From Chamaecrista fasciculata (lineage: Eukaryota; Streptophyta; Magnoliopsida; Fabales; Fabaceae), in the NCBI GenBank assembly GCA_003254925.1, contig QANZ01053874.1:1-64000 (forward strand): a DNA stretch of 64,000 nt, written 5' to 3'. Made by a program: the position numbers and the translations under genes. The notes below the pieces were generated by a model. The model was given only the letters and a program-made list of their open reading frames with translations. It did no database searches and was not told where the DNA came from. How positions within the stretch are numbered: position 1 is the first letter of the stretch; each line of letters begins with the position of its first letter. This document shows, piece after piece, positions 34,840 through 48,100 of this stretch.

Positions 34840-35253
34840 GATAGATGGCTTATTTGGAGTCAAACAGTAATATTTTTTTCCAGTTCTTAAAAACTAGAAA
34901 AAAGAAAGAAAACAAGTAATTTTCTTCACTTTACTAATATAAAAAATTAAATGAAATAATAGTATAAAATAGAAAAATAAAAAATTGCTAAAAATTTGTA
35001 CAGCTTCATAATTACATTATATAATCTTGAGATCTAGTAACACAAAAAGTAAAATAATATCATGAAACAAAAAATAATATTTATATGCTTAAAAGTTAAA
35101 ACTCACAACTTATATATATATCGTATAGATATTATTGTATGTCTTGCATGAGGATTTGTTGTAATAAACGCCGTTGTTTTTTAACAATTATTTCACGTCG
35201 CACGTGTTCAATTTTTTCTGTCACAAAACGACAAGCACTAAATGACTAAATCC

Positions 35254-35512
35254 AACAGGCCAGTTGTTTTTGTTTTTGGGCCTGAACAGGCAAGTTGTTG
35301 ATGACATATCATAACCGACAATCTTCTAAGAAAAAAAATTTCCTCTATTTTACCGCCAATTTTGTCTATTATGTTTTTTTGGTAGGAAAAAAAACTTAAA
35401 ATACTGAGGAATTATTCATAATTTATTTCTACAGCATTTTAAAAAAAATAAATAAATTATACAGTATAAAGAATACTTTTTTTTTTTTTTGGCCAGCAGT
35501 ATAAAGAATACT
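35254..35512 (-). mobile_element. Two poly(T)GGCC micro-insertions with 15-16 bp TSDs
   Basis: The first has AACAGGCCAGTTGTT (35254-35268) and AACAGGCAAGTTGTT (35285-35299) flanking TTTGTTTTTGGGCCTG. The second has CAGTATAAAGAATACT duplicated exactly (35462-35477, 35497-35512) around thirteen T and GGCCAG. Both carry the GGCC head next to the homopolymer. Confidence 0.75.
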
Positions 35513-35741
35513 AAACGATCATATACTTCTTGAGGGAAAGTAAGAAAGAATAAACGTCAATTTGCGGGAAGCCATTTTTGTTAGTTGTTGTTGACCTCTG
35601 TGTCTGAAGCTTCATCTTCCTCTTTATCTTTCTCTTTCTCTTTCTCTTTCGTCTCCAACACACAATCAAACCCTAATTCCTTCCTTATGTGAAGTCATTA
35701 TTACAGTTTGAAGAAGTTCTTCTCTTCTAGGGTTGGCAGCC

Positions 35742-38700
35742 ATGGGTACTGCGACGAGACAGTTGAAGGCCATGCTTTGGAAGAATTGGCTTCTCAAAAT
35801 TCGTCATCCATTTGCGACAAGCGCTGAGGTTTGTTCAATTGATTATCTTGTTCCTTCTAATTCTGTGCTCTGATGATCAGTGCTGTGATCATCTATCTGA
35901 ATTTCACTGGTTTTGTATGATATGATCCATTCCATTCTATGTTTCGAGGTTGACTGATGATGAGACTCATAATCTGGGTTGTTTTATTGAAATGGTTCTG
36001 TTTTGCGATTTTCTTGAGTAGAATACTCATGGCTTGAAGTTATCACTTTCCTTTTTTCAAATGTTCCTCCATTTGGACTGATCAATACCAGAGTTCTGAC
36101 ATATCATTTAATATGTTGCAGATTTTGCTCCCTACTGTAGTAATGTTGCTGTTAATAGCTGTAAGGACTCGGGTTGATACACAAGTTCATCCGGCTCAGC
36201 CGTAAGTGTTATTTACTCTTCCTTTTTCTATTAATTTGACGTTTATTCTTTTGTGCGTTTTTCTTTTTTCTATATGTTCTTCTAAATAGGAATACATATA
36301 ACGAAGCAGAGTACAGAAGTTTGATATCTTATTTAAATTTGATTTCTGCAACGATAATAATTTTGATTGGCTTTCGCTACCTGAACCATATGGAGGGAAA
36401 GAGAAGGAAATAAATGAACTTATTTTGCAATCAATATTTTGTTTGGCATGATGTTTGTATGAAAATGGAACAGGCACATTCAAGAAAAAATGTATGTGGA
36501 AGTGGGCAGAGGTATTTCTCCTAACTTCCAACAAGTTTTGGAATTACTGTTCACTAAGGGAGAGTATTTAGCTTTTGCCCCTGACACAATGGAGACTGAG
36601 CAGATGATAGACATAATGTCTATAAAATTTCCCCTCTTGAAGGTACCCCTTTGTTATATTAATGCATCTGGCTTTATGACCTCTTTTTCCTTTTTAGAAT
36701 AGTGTAATATTTTTATTTTCTCTTTCTTGCCAAGTAACTTTGACTTCCTCCCCCCCCCAACAGTTTGAGCCATATTGTGGTTGAATGCCCCTCTACCATT
36801 AGTATACATGGTCAAGCTTTTTATTTTGTTACCTCTGTTCAATCCTCTGTTCTTCTTTATACCTTTAACTCATTAGCAACATGAACATTTTACTTTCACT
36901 TTCATTAAAGCACACAACTTTTCAGAGAAATTCTTTAAGATTAACGTAAAGTTGCTTTGCAGGTGTTTGAGATTGCACTTTTTGTTTTCCATCATTTCAA
37001 AAGTTCCTAAAATTCTTGTAGAGGGAACAACATCGGTGTTGAGTCAAGTAAACATGTAACATTTATTTTTCTAGTTATTTTCTACCTTTAGAACATCAAA
37101 ATTGAATTTTTATTACTTTGGTTTTAGGAGAGACTGAATAAGCTATATATAGAAATGTGCATTGCAATGGCACAATACAATTCATGTTCATAGAAGTCAA
37201 TTCAATAGTTTAGAATAGGTTTTAACTGTCCAGGGCTCATGTAACCGTGTACCTCCAAGCTAAGTCGCTTGAAACTTTTTATTGTTCCATAATAATTATA
37301 GCAAACTTTAAACTATGTATATGTGTTCTCCATTGATCTTCCTTACAAAAAATATCAAGAATTGAGCTGATTAATTTTCGAGTATTATTTGCAGCTTGTC
37401 AGTAGAGTATACAAAGATGAGTTAGAGCTGGAAACTTACATTCGCTCCTATGATTATGGTACCTGCAATCAGCCAAGGTAAGATCTTTTTAAAGAAGGCT
37501 TTAGAATGGATTTTCAGGTTTATTAACAGGTAAAAGATGTGTTAGTGGCATAGTTGGAGGAAATTATAATATGTTGTATTGATTGGGGGAGGATATAAAC
37601 TACTAAACTGGTCCGTCTAGATGGGTTTATATATTGTGAGATTTATCCATAGTTATGCAGTCGCAGAGTTAATAGTTTTGCAAAGTATTTATTTCCTTAT
37701 ATATATTCTGGTTTACTTCACTATAAATTTTTGTTTCTTGGATAAAACATTCACAATAGTTACATTATGGTATTTGTTAATGTCAGCAACCTTCTTCCTG
37801 TTTATAAAGATTGTGGTGTTATTAGACTGTTGATATTGAGTTTCCCTGATTGTTGGTTTGTGCTAATTTGTGCTTTCATTTTTTTAAAAAACTTATGTTA
37901 AATGATTAGGTACAGGTCTTATATATTCTTCACTGGATAAGTAACATTATTCAGATATTTTAGGTTAACTTTATTTTTAGTGGCGACTCTTTTTTGGATA
38001 TATGCAGTAAGGAGAGGAGAATTTGTAGTATTTTTGTCTTTTATGTTTCTACATTAATTTTTATTTTGTTGTCAGAAATATGAGTTATTACACGTTAATT
38101 TTTATCTCTTCTCCTCCTGTTCAGGAATTGTTCAAATCCCAAAATCAAAGGAGCAATTGTTTTTCATGAACAAGGCCCTCAGTCATTTGACTATAGCATA
38201 CGCCTCAATCATACTTGGGCTTTCTCTGGTTTTCCTGATGTTAAAACCATAATGGACACAAATGGCCCTTTTCTTCATGACTTGGAACTTGGTGTCAGTG
38301 CCATACCAACAATGCAATACAGCTTCAGTGGATTTTTGACTGTATGTTCCACTTTATTATTTCTCTTTTGTTTTAGTCAAAGAAGAAATTTTATCTGAGA
38401 GATAAGAATTTAAGTGTGGAGGATAAGATATATCCCTAAAGAAATAAAAATAAAGCAACATATGTGCCGAAACAGATAAAGGAATCTTGAATGCAAAGAA
38501 GCAGTCTCTGAATATTGATAGAGGCACCTCTTGAGGAAAACATGAGTTGAACACATGGTATGCCAAGAACACGATACTTTTCTTCCATCATTTCAGAGAA
38601 TAAATTACACTTTTGGTGCAAGCAGTTCTTTCTGGTCATATACCCTGCAGAGGCTGCATGTCACAAGAGTCTTGAGCCCCTTATTCTTATGCAGTTGACT

Positions 38701-41700
38701 AATCAGAGAATAATTTCCATAGTGAAACACCTATGATTAAGAGGGTTGTTTAGGGAAGAAATAGAGGAGAACATCTAATCAGGGGGATCTGCTGATTCTG
38801 GAAATGATTCTAAGGAAATCTTTTTGGTGTTATTCCTACTGATCTTTCAATACCAAAAATTTTGTACACACTTCACCGGAGAGGCTGACCAAACATTGGC
38901 CAAGCTGATGTCTCTCCTGTGTTATTTTCCTTTTGTCTTTCTGCCATTTTCAACATCTTCTTTCCATATAGCTTTTTTTTTTTTTTTTTTTTTTTTTTNT
39001 TTTTTTTTTTTTAAACATATGCCTTGTCTGCTTTTACTAGTAAAATAAATTTTGTCTTAGAAGGAGCCTTAGATTTCCAAATGAGTTTGCCACAAGATAA
39101 CTCATTCCTTTTAGGGGGTTTCTACACATGGAAATTAGTTGTGTGTAGATTGTTGGATGAAATATTAATCTCCTGGCATATTCCTAATACCATAATTTCT
39201 TGTTCTTTTCTCTTCAATAAAAAATTCAGCCGAATTCTTTTTTCTTAAAATTAAGAGGTACTTGAGTCTATTGCTTAGGCTCGTTGATGATTGATGATAT
39301 GTTATAATCTATAAATTATTTCAAACAATGAAGTCAGTATTTTCAGTGAATTGGACATGTAACCTTTTTGTAATCTTGCTTCTGTGCCCTTCTCTTGCAT
39401 GGATCTCTTTCAAATTTGAGCCTTCATTGTGAAGCTTTCATATTTTAATGAGTTAATATTTTCTGCAGCTCCAGCAAGTGGTTGATTCCTTCATAATATT
39501 CATTTCTCAGCAGTCTGACATCAACCCCATCACTGAAAGTGTAGAATATCCTCTGCCTCACTACAATGGCACTGATCGCAATTTGAAAGGTCCATGGACT
39601 ATGTTTAGCCCGACTCACATACGAATGGCTCCATTTCCCACTCGACAGTACACTGATGACCAGTTCCAGTCAATCGTAAAAAAATTCATGGGAATATTGT
39701 AAGCTTCTCTCCTATAATTTATATTGTATTTACATTATTCTATTCATAAAGGTTATTTTTTTTGCCTTATGTCTAATAAGTTATACCTTTTATCTGGCAC
39801 TTGGATTGCAGGTATTTATTGGGATTCCTCTATCCAATTTCTCGACTAATCAGTTATTCTGTGTTTGAGAAGGTTTGGTGACGTGATATTTAAAATTTGA
39901 TGGCTTATTAATCTATGCCCTTCAGAGTTTGCTATATATGCGTGCTTTCAAATTTTCATTTTCATCAAACCTTTTTCCAAATAATTTGTGATGTAGATAT
40001 CTATCCGCTCGGATTGAGTCGTTTACCCAATATGTTGATCCAAAATTTCAGGAACAGAAAATTAAGGAAGGACTCTACATGATGGGCCTGAAAGATGGTG
40101 TGTTCCATCTCTCTTGGTTTATAACTTATGCCTTGCAGGTAATTATTTCGCCGTATCCTTTGTTACATTTTACGTGTATTTTTCTAGCTTACTTGGTATT
40201 ATTCTGACCAAAGTATAGTTCAACACACCTCTCCTTTTATGGGTTGAATAAATAGGTATTATTAGTATGGCAACTTAATTTCAAATAAGTTGTTTAGTAT
40301 GTTTGGACAGTGTTGGGTTTGCTAGGACAATGTGGGACAAGTTTTAATGACCCATTGTGAACACTTTGGTATTAAAAAAGATGGTAAAGTTTGGTGGCAG
40401 TGTGTAGTCTTCACTGTGATTTGGTGTATCTGGTTGTCAAAGAATTGTCTGAAATTTAAGTGTGTTTTTTCTAAATGATTTAAGGGAAAGGGTCTTATCT
40501 CTTGCATCTCAATGGTGTTCTTCTGCTAACTGTTAACTGTTTTTCAAGGGATGTTTCACTATCAGATATGATTTAGGATTGGGCAGCATTGTTATTTCTC
40601 TTAATATTAATGATTCCCTTCTTTATGTTGGTTTCTTTGCTTTCCTCTATGTTATGAAGCTCACTTACTCTCCTTTCCCATTATTATTTCTCTCACTCTT
40701 TTTTGTTCTATCCAATAAAAAATATAAATTAGAAAGTGAATAAGGTGAAGCTGCTTCATAGCTTTATCTAAACTTAAACATTGAAGCAATCAGGTGAGAG
40801 GCAATAACCTTTTATATATATATATCTCAAGAAAATCTGGATAGTAGAGGTTTTTGTTGCCATCTTTGCCAATCTAATATCAAAATGCGAGAAGCTTCTC
40901 TGGGTTTCCTCTAATTTCATTATGCGATTTCCAGAGCCAAGTAATTTTCGAGTTGTAAATTGTTAGATTGCTGATATTGAGATGACTCTTCATTCCTTTT
41001 CCTAGAACAATAAATTATATTCTCATTTGTTGTATAAAATTTTCTTTCTTTACAGTTTGCACTTTCTTCTGCGATCATCACAGCTTGCACCATGGACAAT
41101 TTATTCAAGTATAGTGATAAGACATTGGTGTTTGCATATTTCTTCCTTTTTGGGCTTAGTGCAATTATGCTATCATTTTTTATATCAACATTCTTCTCAC
41201 GGGCCAAAACAGCCGTAGCAGTTGGAACCCTTTCTTTTCTTGGTGCCTTTTTTCCTTATTACACTGTATATGATGAGACAATCTCTATGTAAGTGTTTTT
41301 GCTTCTTACAATTAGTACTTTTTCTGTTTCCAAAATTTAATATATATTATTGCAGAGTTAATTGATTTGAGGTTGGCAACTTCAGTGTCTTGAAGATTTT
41401 TGCTTCTTTGCTTTCACCTACGGCTTTTGCTCTGGGCTCTATCAACTTTGCTGATTATGAGCGTGCTCATGTTGGACTTCGCTGGAGCAACATATGGCGA
41501 GTAAGTTTCAGCATTGGGACCTTTTTCTTTACTACTTTTACCTAGTTTTGGTCTACTAATTTTCTAAGATAGTAATCTTACAGGAATCATCTGGAGTGAA
41601 TTTTTTGGTTTGTCTTCTAATGATGCTGCTTGATACGCTGCTGTATTGTGCAATTGGTCTTTATCTTGATAAGGTATGGCTTTGTTTAATTGAAAATACC

Positions 41701-42116
41701 CTCTGATTTTTGCTTGATTAGTCTAGAATGGGAGTGTGATTCTATATTGTATTACTTCTTCCTTTCCCTGAGTGGAAGCCGGCATCTGTCAAGAAGTCCA
41801 TTTCAATACACTGCTTACCAGGGTAAAACATGCATACAAGTCTTTCTAATATTTGAAAATTTTCTGATTCCAATGTTCTTTTTCTCATCATGAAGGTTCT
41901 TCCAAGGGAGTATGGATTGCAATACTCATGGAGCTTTATTTTCCGACAAGGCTTTTGGAGGAAGAAACCGGCTGTAAAAGATTGTTCCTCCAGTTTTGAC
42001 AAAAAAGTTTCTGACAAGATTTCCAAATCAAATGGATATTTTGCGGGGGAAAATACATTTAGACCTGCTATAGAAGCAATAAGCTTGGACATGAAGCAAC
42101 AGGAGCTTGATGGCAG
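35742..42116 (+). other. ABCA1: ABCA1 exons 1-12: first membrane domain
   Basis: Exons: 35742-35828, 36122-36201, 36474-36642, 37395-37477, 38125-38341, 39469-39698, 39812-39872, 40052-40138, 41056-41288, 41386-41500, 41584-41673, 41896-42116. They encode the N-terminal membrane anchor, the large loop (about residues 50-280) and a hydrophobic cluster with [28 protein letters not shown] and [18 protein letters not shown] charged linker then leads to NBD1 ([12 protein letters not shown]). Intron 5 (38342-39468) contains a 40-base T run with an N at 38999 and about 800 bp of unrecognised, probably transposon-derived sequence. Confidence 0.9.
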
Positions 42117-45100
42117 GTTTGTCTTATACAACACAAGTGCATCAGTTATGATTTGGTTGGATATCTCATGTCTGTCTCATTTTTTTATTTGTGCTTTTTG
42201 AAACCTTTTAGGTGCATTCAAATTAGGAATTTACATAAAGTGTATGCTTCTAAAAAGGGGGATAGCTGTGCTGTGAACTCATTACGGCTTACGTTGTATG
42301 AAAATCAAATTCTTGCTCTTTTAGGTGTGTTCTTTATCTTGGTTATTTGCTTCTGTGTGACATTTCAGATTTTGGTATAGTTCTAACTGTAATAAATAAT
42401 CTTTATATTGTAAATTTCTAATTTAATCTTCATGTATGCTTGATGTATTGATAATTGATAATGGTAAATTGTCTCTTGGGTCTAAGTGAGTTGTTCCCTT
42501 ATATTGAAAAAACTAGTTTTCCCAAGTCAAACATCTTTTCAGTAATTGTACTTCATAGTTCTGTCTTGCGAAAAGAATTAGTGCCCTTTTTTTCTTGCTA
42601 CTTTTTTTTTTTTGNTTTTTTTTGGTCTTTTGGTTGTTTCAGGGGTAAATCTTAGCATCCACTCTTGTTAAGCTTTGTCTCAGAAAAAAAAACAGTTACA
42701 AGAAAACCTTAATGCTTGTTGATATTGTTAGATTGATAGAATATCTGATGTTAGATTGATAGAATAATTACAGATATTAATCAGATATTCTATCAATCTA
42801 ACATCAGATATTCTATCAATCTAACAGATATGTCTTTTTTTAATTTGTTCTACTGGATTAATATTTATTTATATATTTTAAAGGGCACAATGGAGCTGGG
42901 AAAAGCACGACAATCTCAATGCTAGTTGGTCTTCTTCCTCCTACTTCAGGGGATGCTTTGGTGTTTGGAAAGAGTATTTTAACTGATATTGTAAGTTGAA
43001 GTTGTCTGCCTTAGTTTATTGAATCCCGAGAGTCCTAATCGTCCTCCAATATTGGTTAGGTTGGTGTGAAATTTAGTGAGCTTTTATTAGCTAATAACAT
43101 TTAGTTTTAGTTGGTTTTTATTAATTTGACTGTTGGATTATGAGCATTTTTGTTAATCTTGAATGGTTGATTGATCTTGACCCATGTATATAATCACAAA
43201 GGTGAGTCACATGCTTCTGTAGAATGTAAAACTTGAAGTATGAATCTTTAATTGAGAGTATTTACACGAAGATGTCTTTTCTGATTGTAATCAGAAGGCT
43301 ATCTACTACCTGAAATGTAGGAGAATTCCTGTTAATAATTTGTTGATATTTTGTTAATTCAATTTTTGACTCCTGCTGTGTAGGATGAGATACGGAAGGT
43401 TTTGGGTGTCTGCCCCCAAAATGATATACTCTTTCCAGAATTGACTGTAAGTAAAAGGATTTTTATTTGATTTTTCTCTGTAGAGTGACTAATTATAACT
43501 GTTGGATGCTTGTTCTATTACAGTATGTTTATTGTTAAAGGCATTTTTCTCTGTAGAGGATTTTCTTATTTCAGTTGGATGCATTCTTGGAAGAAGGGGA
43601 ATTGGGGTGTAGGTGGATAAGCAAAAGCTTAGTGTCTAATTTATGAACAATATATGGGAGTAGTTCTATATGCTTTTTATGTAGGACTATCTCTAGCCAC
43701 CTCAGTGCCTGGAGAGATTTTTGTGGTGCGCCTTACATCCTGTGGCTCAGAGCCATTTTAGTCTTTCAATCATTGGATCCTCGTTGTGTCATTAATTTCT
43801 TTCAAAATATTTTTATAGAGAGTTGACCTTCATGATTATAGAATGCCGTGGCTGATTTGATTTTTATGGGTGCATATCAATTTAAATTGTTAAGGAAGTT
43901 CTATGAGTGCCATTACCTAGAGAATAATGTGTTAGAATTTTATATTACCAAGGCAGAGATCTGTAGGTCCTATAGGTGATAGCCTTTTCTAGATCTTATT
44001 GAGGTGTTTTTGGAGTTTTTTAATTAAAAATCTTTATATTTTACATCATTTATTATGCTGATTCTTTCATTGACTAAATTAACTTTATGCAGGTCGGAGA
44101 GCATCTAGAAATATTTGCCATATTAAAAGGAGTAGAGGAAGGCTCTTTAAAGGATGTGGTTACTAGTATGGTTGATGAGGTGAGTTTGTTATTTCTTACA
44201 ACCCTGCAAAGATATGAACTGAGAACAGGGTGCGATGTGTTGTAGGTTTGGATGTGACATGTTGTAAGGTCGAAAGCCAAATAGGGTGTTTCCCTTAATA
44301 TCTGCTAGGGCTAATTCACAAACAACTGGACACTTGTTCTTAGATTGTGTTATGGATAGTTTGCTTGGGAATAAAATGATTGGAATCTTCAGCCAGATTT
44401 GTTTTGGCCCAAAATTGAAGTTGTTCTAATCCCCCATCCTTTCTCTGAGAATTAGTCTAGGACTTGATCAATTTGTTATTGAGCAACATCTGTGATTTTC
44501 CCCCTTAGTGTGTTATTGGAGTTTTTTTTTTTTTTTTGGAATAAAAACATTGGAGTTTATATTTTCACTTTGTTTCCTTCAATTATTTTCTCCAATTATT
44601 TGTTATGATCAACTTGGTTCATTTTTAAAGTATTTTTATGCTTGAACAGGTGGGTTTGGCTGATAAAATCAACACTGTTGTAAGTTCTCTTTCTGGTGGC
44701 ATGAAGAGGAAGCTGTCGCTTGGAATTGCATTGATAGGAAACAGTAAGGTAGTGCATGTATTGAAGGCTCATAATTTGTAGAATCATTGATTGAGCAAAA
44801 CTGGAATGTTAGTCTTTTTTTGCAGGTTATTGTTCTTGATGAACCTACGAGTGGAATGGATCCATACTCAATGCGCTTGACTTGGCAGTTAATAAAAAAA
44901 ATTAAGAAAGGAAGGATAATATTACTGACAACACACTCTATGGATGAAGCTGATGAACTGGGTGATCGTATAGCTATTATGGCCAATGGCTCACTGAAAT
45001 GCTGTGGAAGGTTATTTTTCTCAAAATTACTCTTTCAGATTGTTTTATGCCTATGGCCAACGACATAGAATTAATCCTCACCCTGTGGTGGAAGGAATAG

Positions 45101-48100
45101 TAGATTGAACACGGGTTTGTTCTATCCTTAGAACTCAGGCAAAGATTGCACAATTCTGAAGAGCTTTATGCTCCTTAAGCTCTTCAAATCCTGTAAAGTT
45201 ATTAGGCCTCAAGATCAGATTTCTATCTTTTGCATATTCTTTAAAAACCCTGAATGATCAGATTTTTAGATGCAAAGAAGCAAACTGGTGGGATCTTTTC
45301 ATATTTTTTACCTTCTATTATCGGTATAACATTTGTATACGTTTTCCTTTCCCCTTATTTAGAGTGATGATTTTTTGACAGTTCACTTTTCTTAAAGCAT
45401 CACTATGGTGTTGGTTATACTCTAACTCTTGTGAAGGTTTGCTTCTACGCCTGAAAACTCCTTCCATTTCCATTCAGTTGTTGATGCTCTATAATTGAGA
45501 GGCTCTATTTTTTTTTTTCTTTTAGTTTTAAGTTTTGTTATTTTTGTCCTTTCAGTCAGCACCTACTGCCTCAGTTGCTTCTGATATTGTACTACGACAT
45601 GTTCCATCAGCAACATGTGTGAGCGAGGTACCGCTTATACCAAGATGCCCAGGCCACTGTCTTTCTCATGTTAAATATATATTGATATAAATCTATTTGT
45701 ATGTATGCGCTTCTTACTAATGAGCTTATGGACATTAAAAATGGTGCAGTAAATGGGCAGCCTTATGTTTAGTTTGAATTGCTATTCACTCTTATAGTTA
45801 TAAATTTCTCTTGTATTCACAAATATACCCTTCCCCGTTTTTTCAGTTGAGATAATGAAGAACTTGTTAGGCCTTCTGAAATGTTTATCCAATCTAACTC
45901 TTTTGGTTTTGTATATTCTTGTTCAAGATGGTCAGAAAAAAGGAATGGGAAGGAATAAAAAAAAAATTATATATTTTCTTCGTTTAGGAGAAACATGAAG
46001 CTTGAGGAATTGTGTGTCTGAAGTTCCTACATCTTGTTCATTTAAGAATTCACTACCTTTTGAGTTATTTTTCTTTCTTTTACTTAAGATTTTTATTCCA
46101 AGATATTAATCAATTGTTAAGCTATTCATGGTGAATTTCATGTTGGAATGATCTATCTTTTGTTATCATTTGATATACTGTCACCCTTGAAGAAAATTAT
46201 TACAGTGGAGAATTTGAGCTTTGATTTTTGTGGTGAACAGTTCAGTCTTTCATTATATGTTGTTAGATTAGTTATTAATTTTCTTATTTATTTTTTGGAT
46301 TCCTAAGATTATGTATGTTGATTCCATTTTTACCATACCTTGCTGGACATGCATTTCCAGGTTGGAACAGAGATTTCCTTCAGGCTTCCTCTGCTATCCT
46401 CATCAGCCTTTGAGAGTATGTTCAGGGAAATTGAAAGTTGCTTGAGAAAATCAGTTTGCAACTTGGAATCAATCAGTACTGGTGAAAGGGATAGTCTTGG
46501 TATTGAAAGCTATGGTATATCTGTAACAACCCTCGAGGAGGTATTCCTACGAGTTGCAGGATCCGACTATGACAACAACGAATGCATTGAGGAGCAAAAT
46601 TGCCCCACTATATCAGACTCTATGGTTTCCCATGCTTATTCTGATAGTCCATCAAACAAAAGATGTCATTTTGAACTTTTTGGAAATTACAGAAAGATTG
46701 TTGGTTTCATATCTAGAACACTGGGAGGAGTTTGTGGTGTATTTTTTGCTATAGTTACATGTCTCATTAACTTAATGGGTATGCTATGTTGTAGCTGTTG
46801 TGCCATTACCGGGTCAACATTTTGGCAACATTCTAAAGCTTTATTCATTAAGAGGGCAATATCTGCTCGCAGAGATCGCAAAACTATTGTTTTTCAGCTC
46901 TTGATTCCTGCTGTCTTCTTGTTTATTGGTCTTCTATTTCTCAAGCTCAAGCCACATCCTGATCAGCAGTCGGTGACCCTTACAACATCCCACTTCAATC
47001 CTTTGTTGAGCGGAGGTGGTGGAGGAGGTCCAATTCCTTTTAATTTCTCTTTGCCAATTGCTGAAGAGGTCGGTCAACAAAAATTAATTTCTTTACCATC
47101 TTTGTGCTGGACTGTTTCATGTTTCTGTAGTATTAGACGTTATGTTACATTGCTGCTTAAATTTAGCTTAGGTTTGGTGCACTCTGATGGAATCTAACTG
47201 GATGTACTATGATGTTGAAGGTATCTAATTATATCAAAGGAGGGTGGATTCAGAGGGTCAAACCAACTGCATACAAATTCCCTAAACAAGAAAAGGCATT
47301 GGCCGATGCAGTAAAAGCAGCAGGGCCAACTCTTGGGCCTGCTTTAATTTCTATGAGTGAATATTTGATGTCTAGCTTTAATGAATCCTACCAGTCTAGG
47401 TGTGTAAACCAAAGTCTCTGGCTTTGTTTTTTAAAGGCATTGCTCCATCCCTTGTTAAATCTAATTATCTTGATAATAAATCCTTCAAGTTCTTCTAATC
47501 TTTTGCCCCTATACTTATTACTTCTGCTTGTGGTAGGTTAAAGATACCTTTGGCGTTGAAGCTTTTGTTTGGATTGGGACACGATTAATAGGATTAATGA
47601 TAATGATTTGTTGTGTCAAGTTATAAAATCTATATTTTGGCTTATCATTAACAGGTTAAGTTTTACGGTCAGTTGGTTCTTTGACAATAACATTCATATC
47701 GTAAGATTTTGATTTGTAACATTTGGCTGCTTGCCCATATAGTCAAGTTCTCTTACATTCAAATAGATTTTTGCATATCAATTGTCAGTAGTGTGTTTTA
47801 AGGTAATTTTCTATTTTTTGTTTGAAATTTCTGGAGGCAGCATATTTTCAGAAACGTATTTTTGAGCAATAATGCACAATTTAATCTCTGCTTCTGTATT
47901 TTTATGGTCTTCTTGATAGAACAAAATACTAAATATTTTTTTTATTGGCTTGTTTAATATGGCAACAAAATACCTTTTACTTTTTTCTGCTATGTATTTT
48001 GATAAGTAGTTTTTATTTTTCTGCTACATATTTTGATAATCAGGTATGGGGCAATTTTAATGGATGAGCAGAATAATGATGGAAGCTTGGGCTACACTGT

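Larger units (their letters stand above)
31789..35741. other. Repeat-rich AP2 to ABCA1 spacer
   Basis: No coding exon is supported over nearly 4 kb. The spacer holds the AP2 3' region, six micro-insertions (32021, 32329, 34679, 34804, 35269, 35478), a long (TAA)n/(TTA)n palindrome at 33844-33905, and an AT-rich inverted-repeat segment at about 34320-34510. The ABCA1 leader occupies the last part, with a CTTTCTCTTT-rich tract at 35610-35650 and CTAGGGTTGG at 35729. Confidence 0.65.
42212..45627 (+). other. ABCA1: ABCA1 exons 13-20: first nucleotide-binding domain
   Basis: Exons: 42212-42324, 42884-42990, 43384-43446, 44093-44179, 44650-44748, 44826-45010, 45382-45436, 45556-45627. Intron 13 splits the first Gly codon of the Walker A loop. 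Q-loop region [14 protein letters not shown], signature [17 protein letters not shown], Walker [14 protein letters not shown] and switch histidine [14 protein letters not shown] are all present. The domain therefore looks catalytically complete. Confidence 0.93.

Noticed and set aside
38357..38639. Antisense open frames in ABCA1 intron 5
   Set aside because: They are short, show no recognised domain and lie inside an intron next to a long T run. They are more likely eroded transposon sequence than a gene.
38973..39012. Long T run as a micro-insertion
   Set aside because: No convincing flanking duplication, and it contains an unresolved base.
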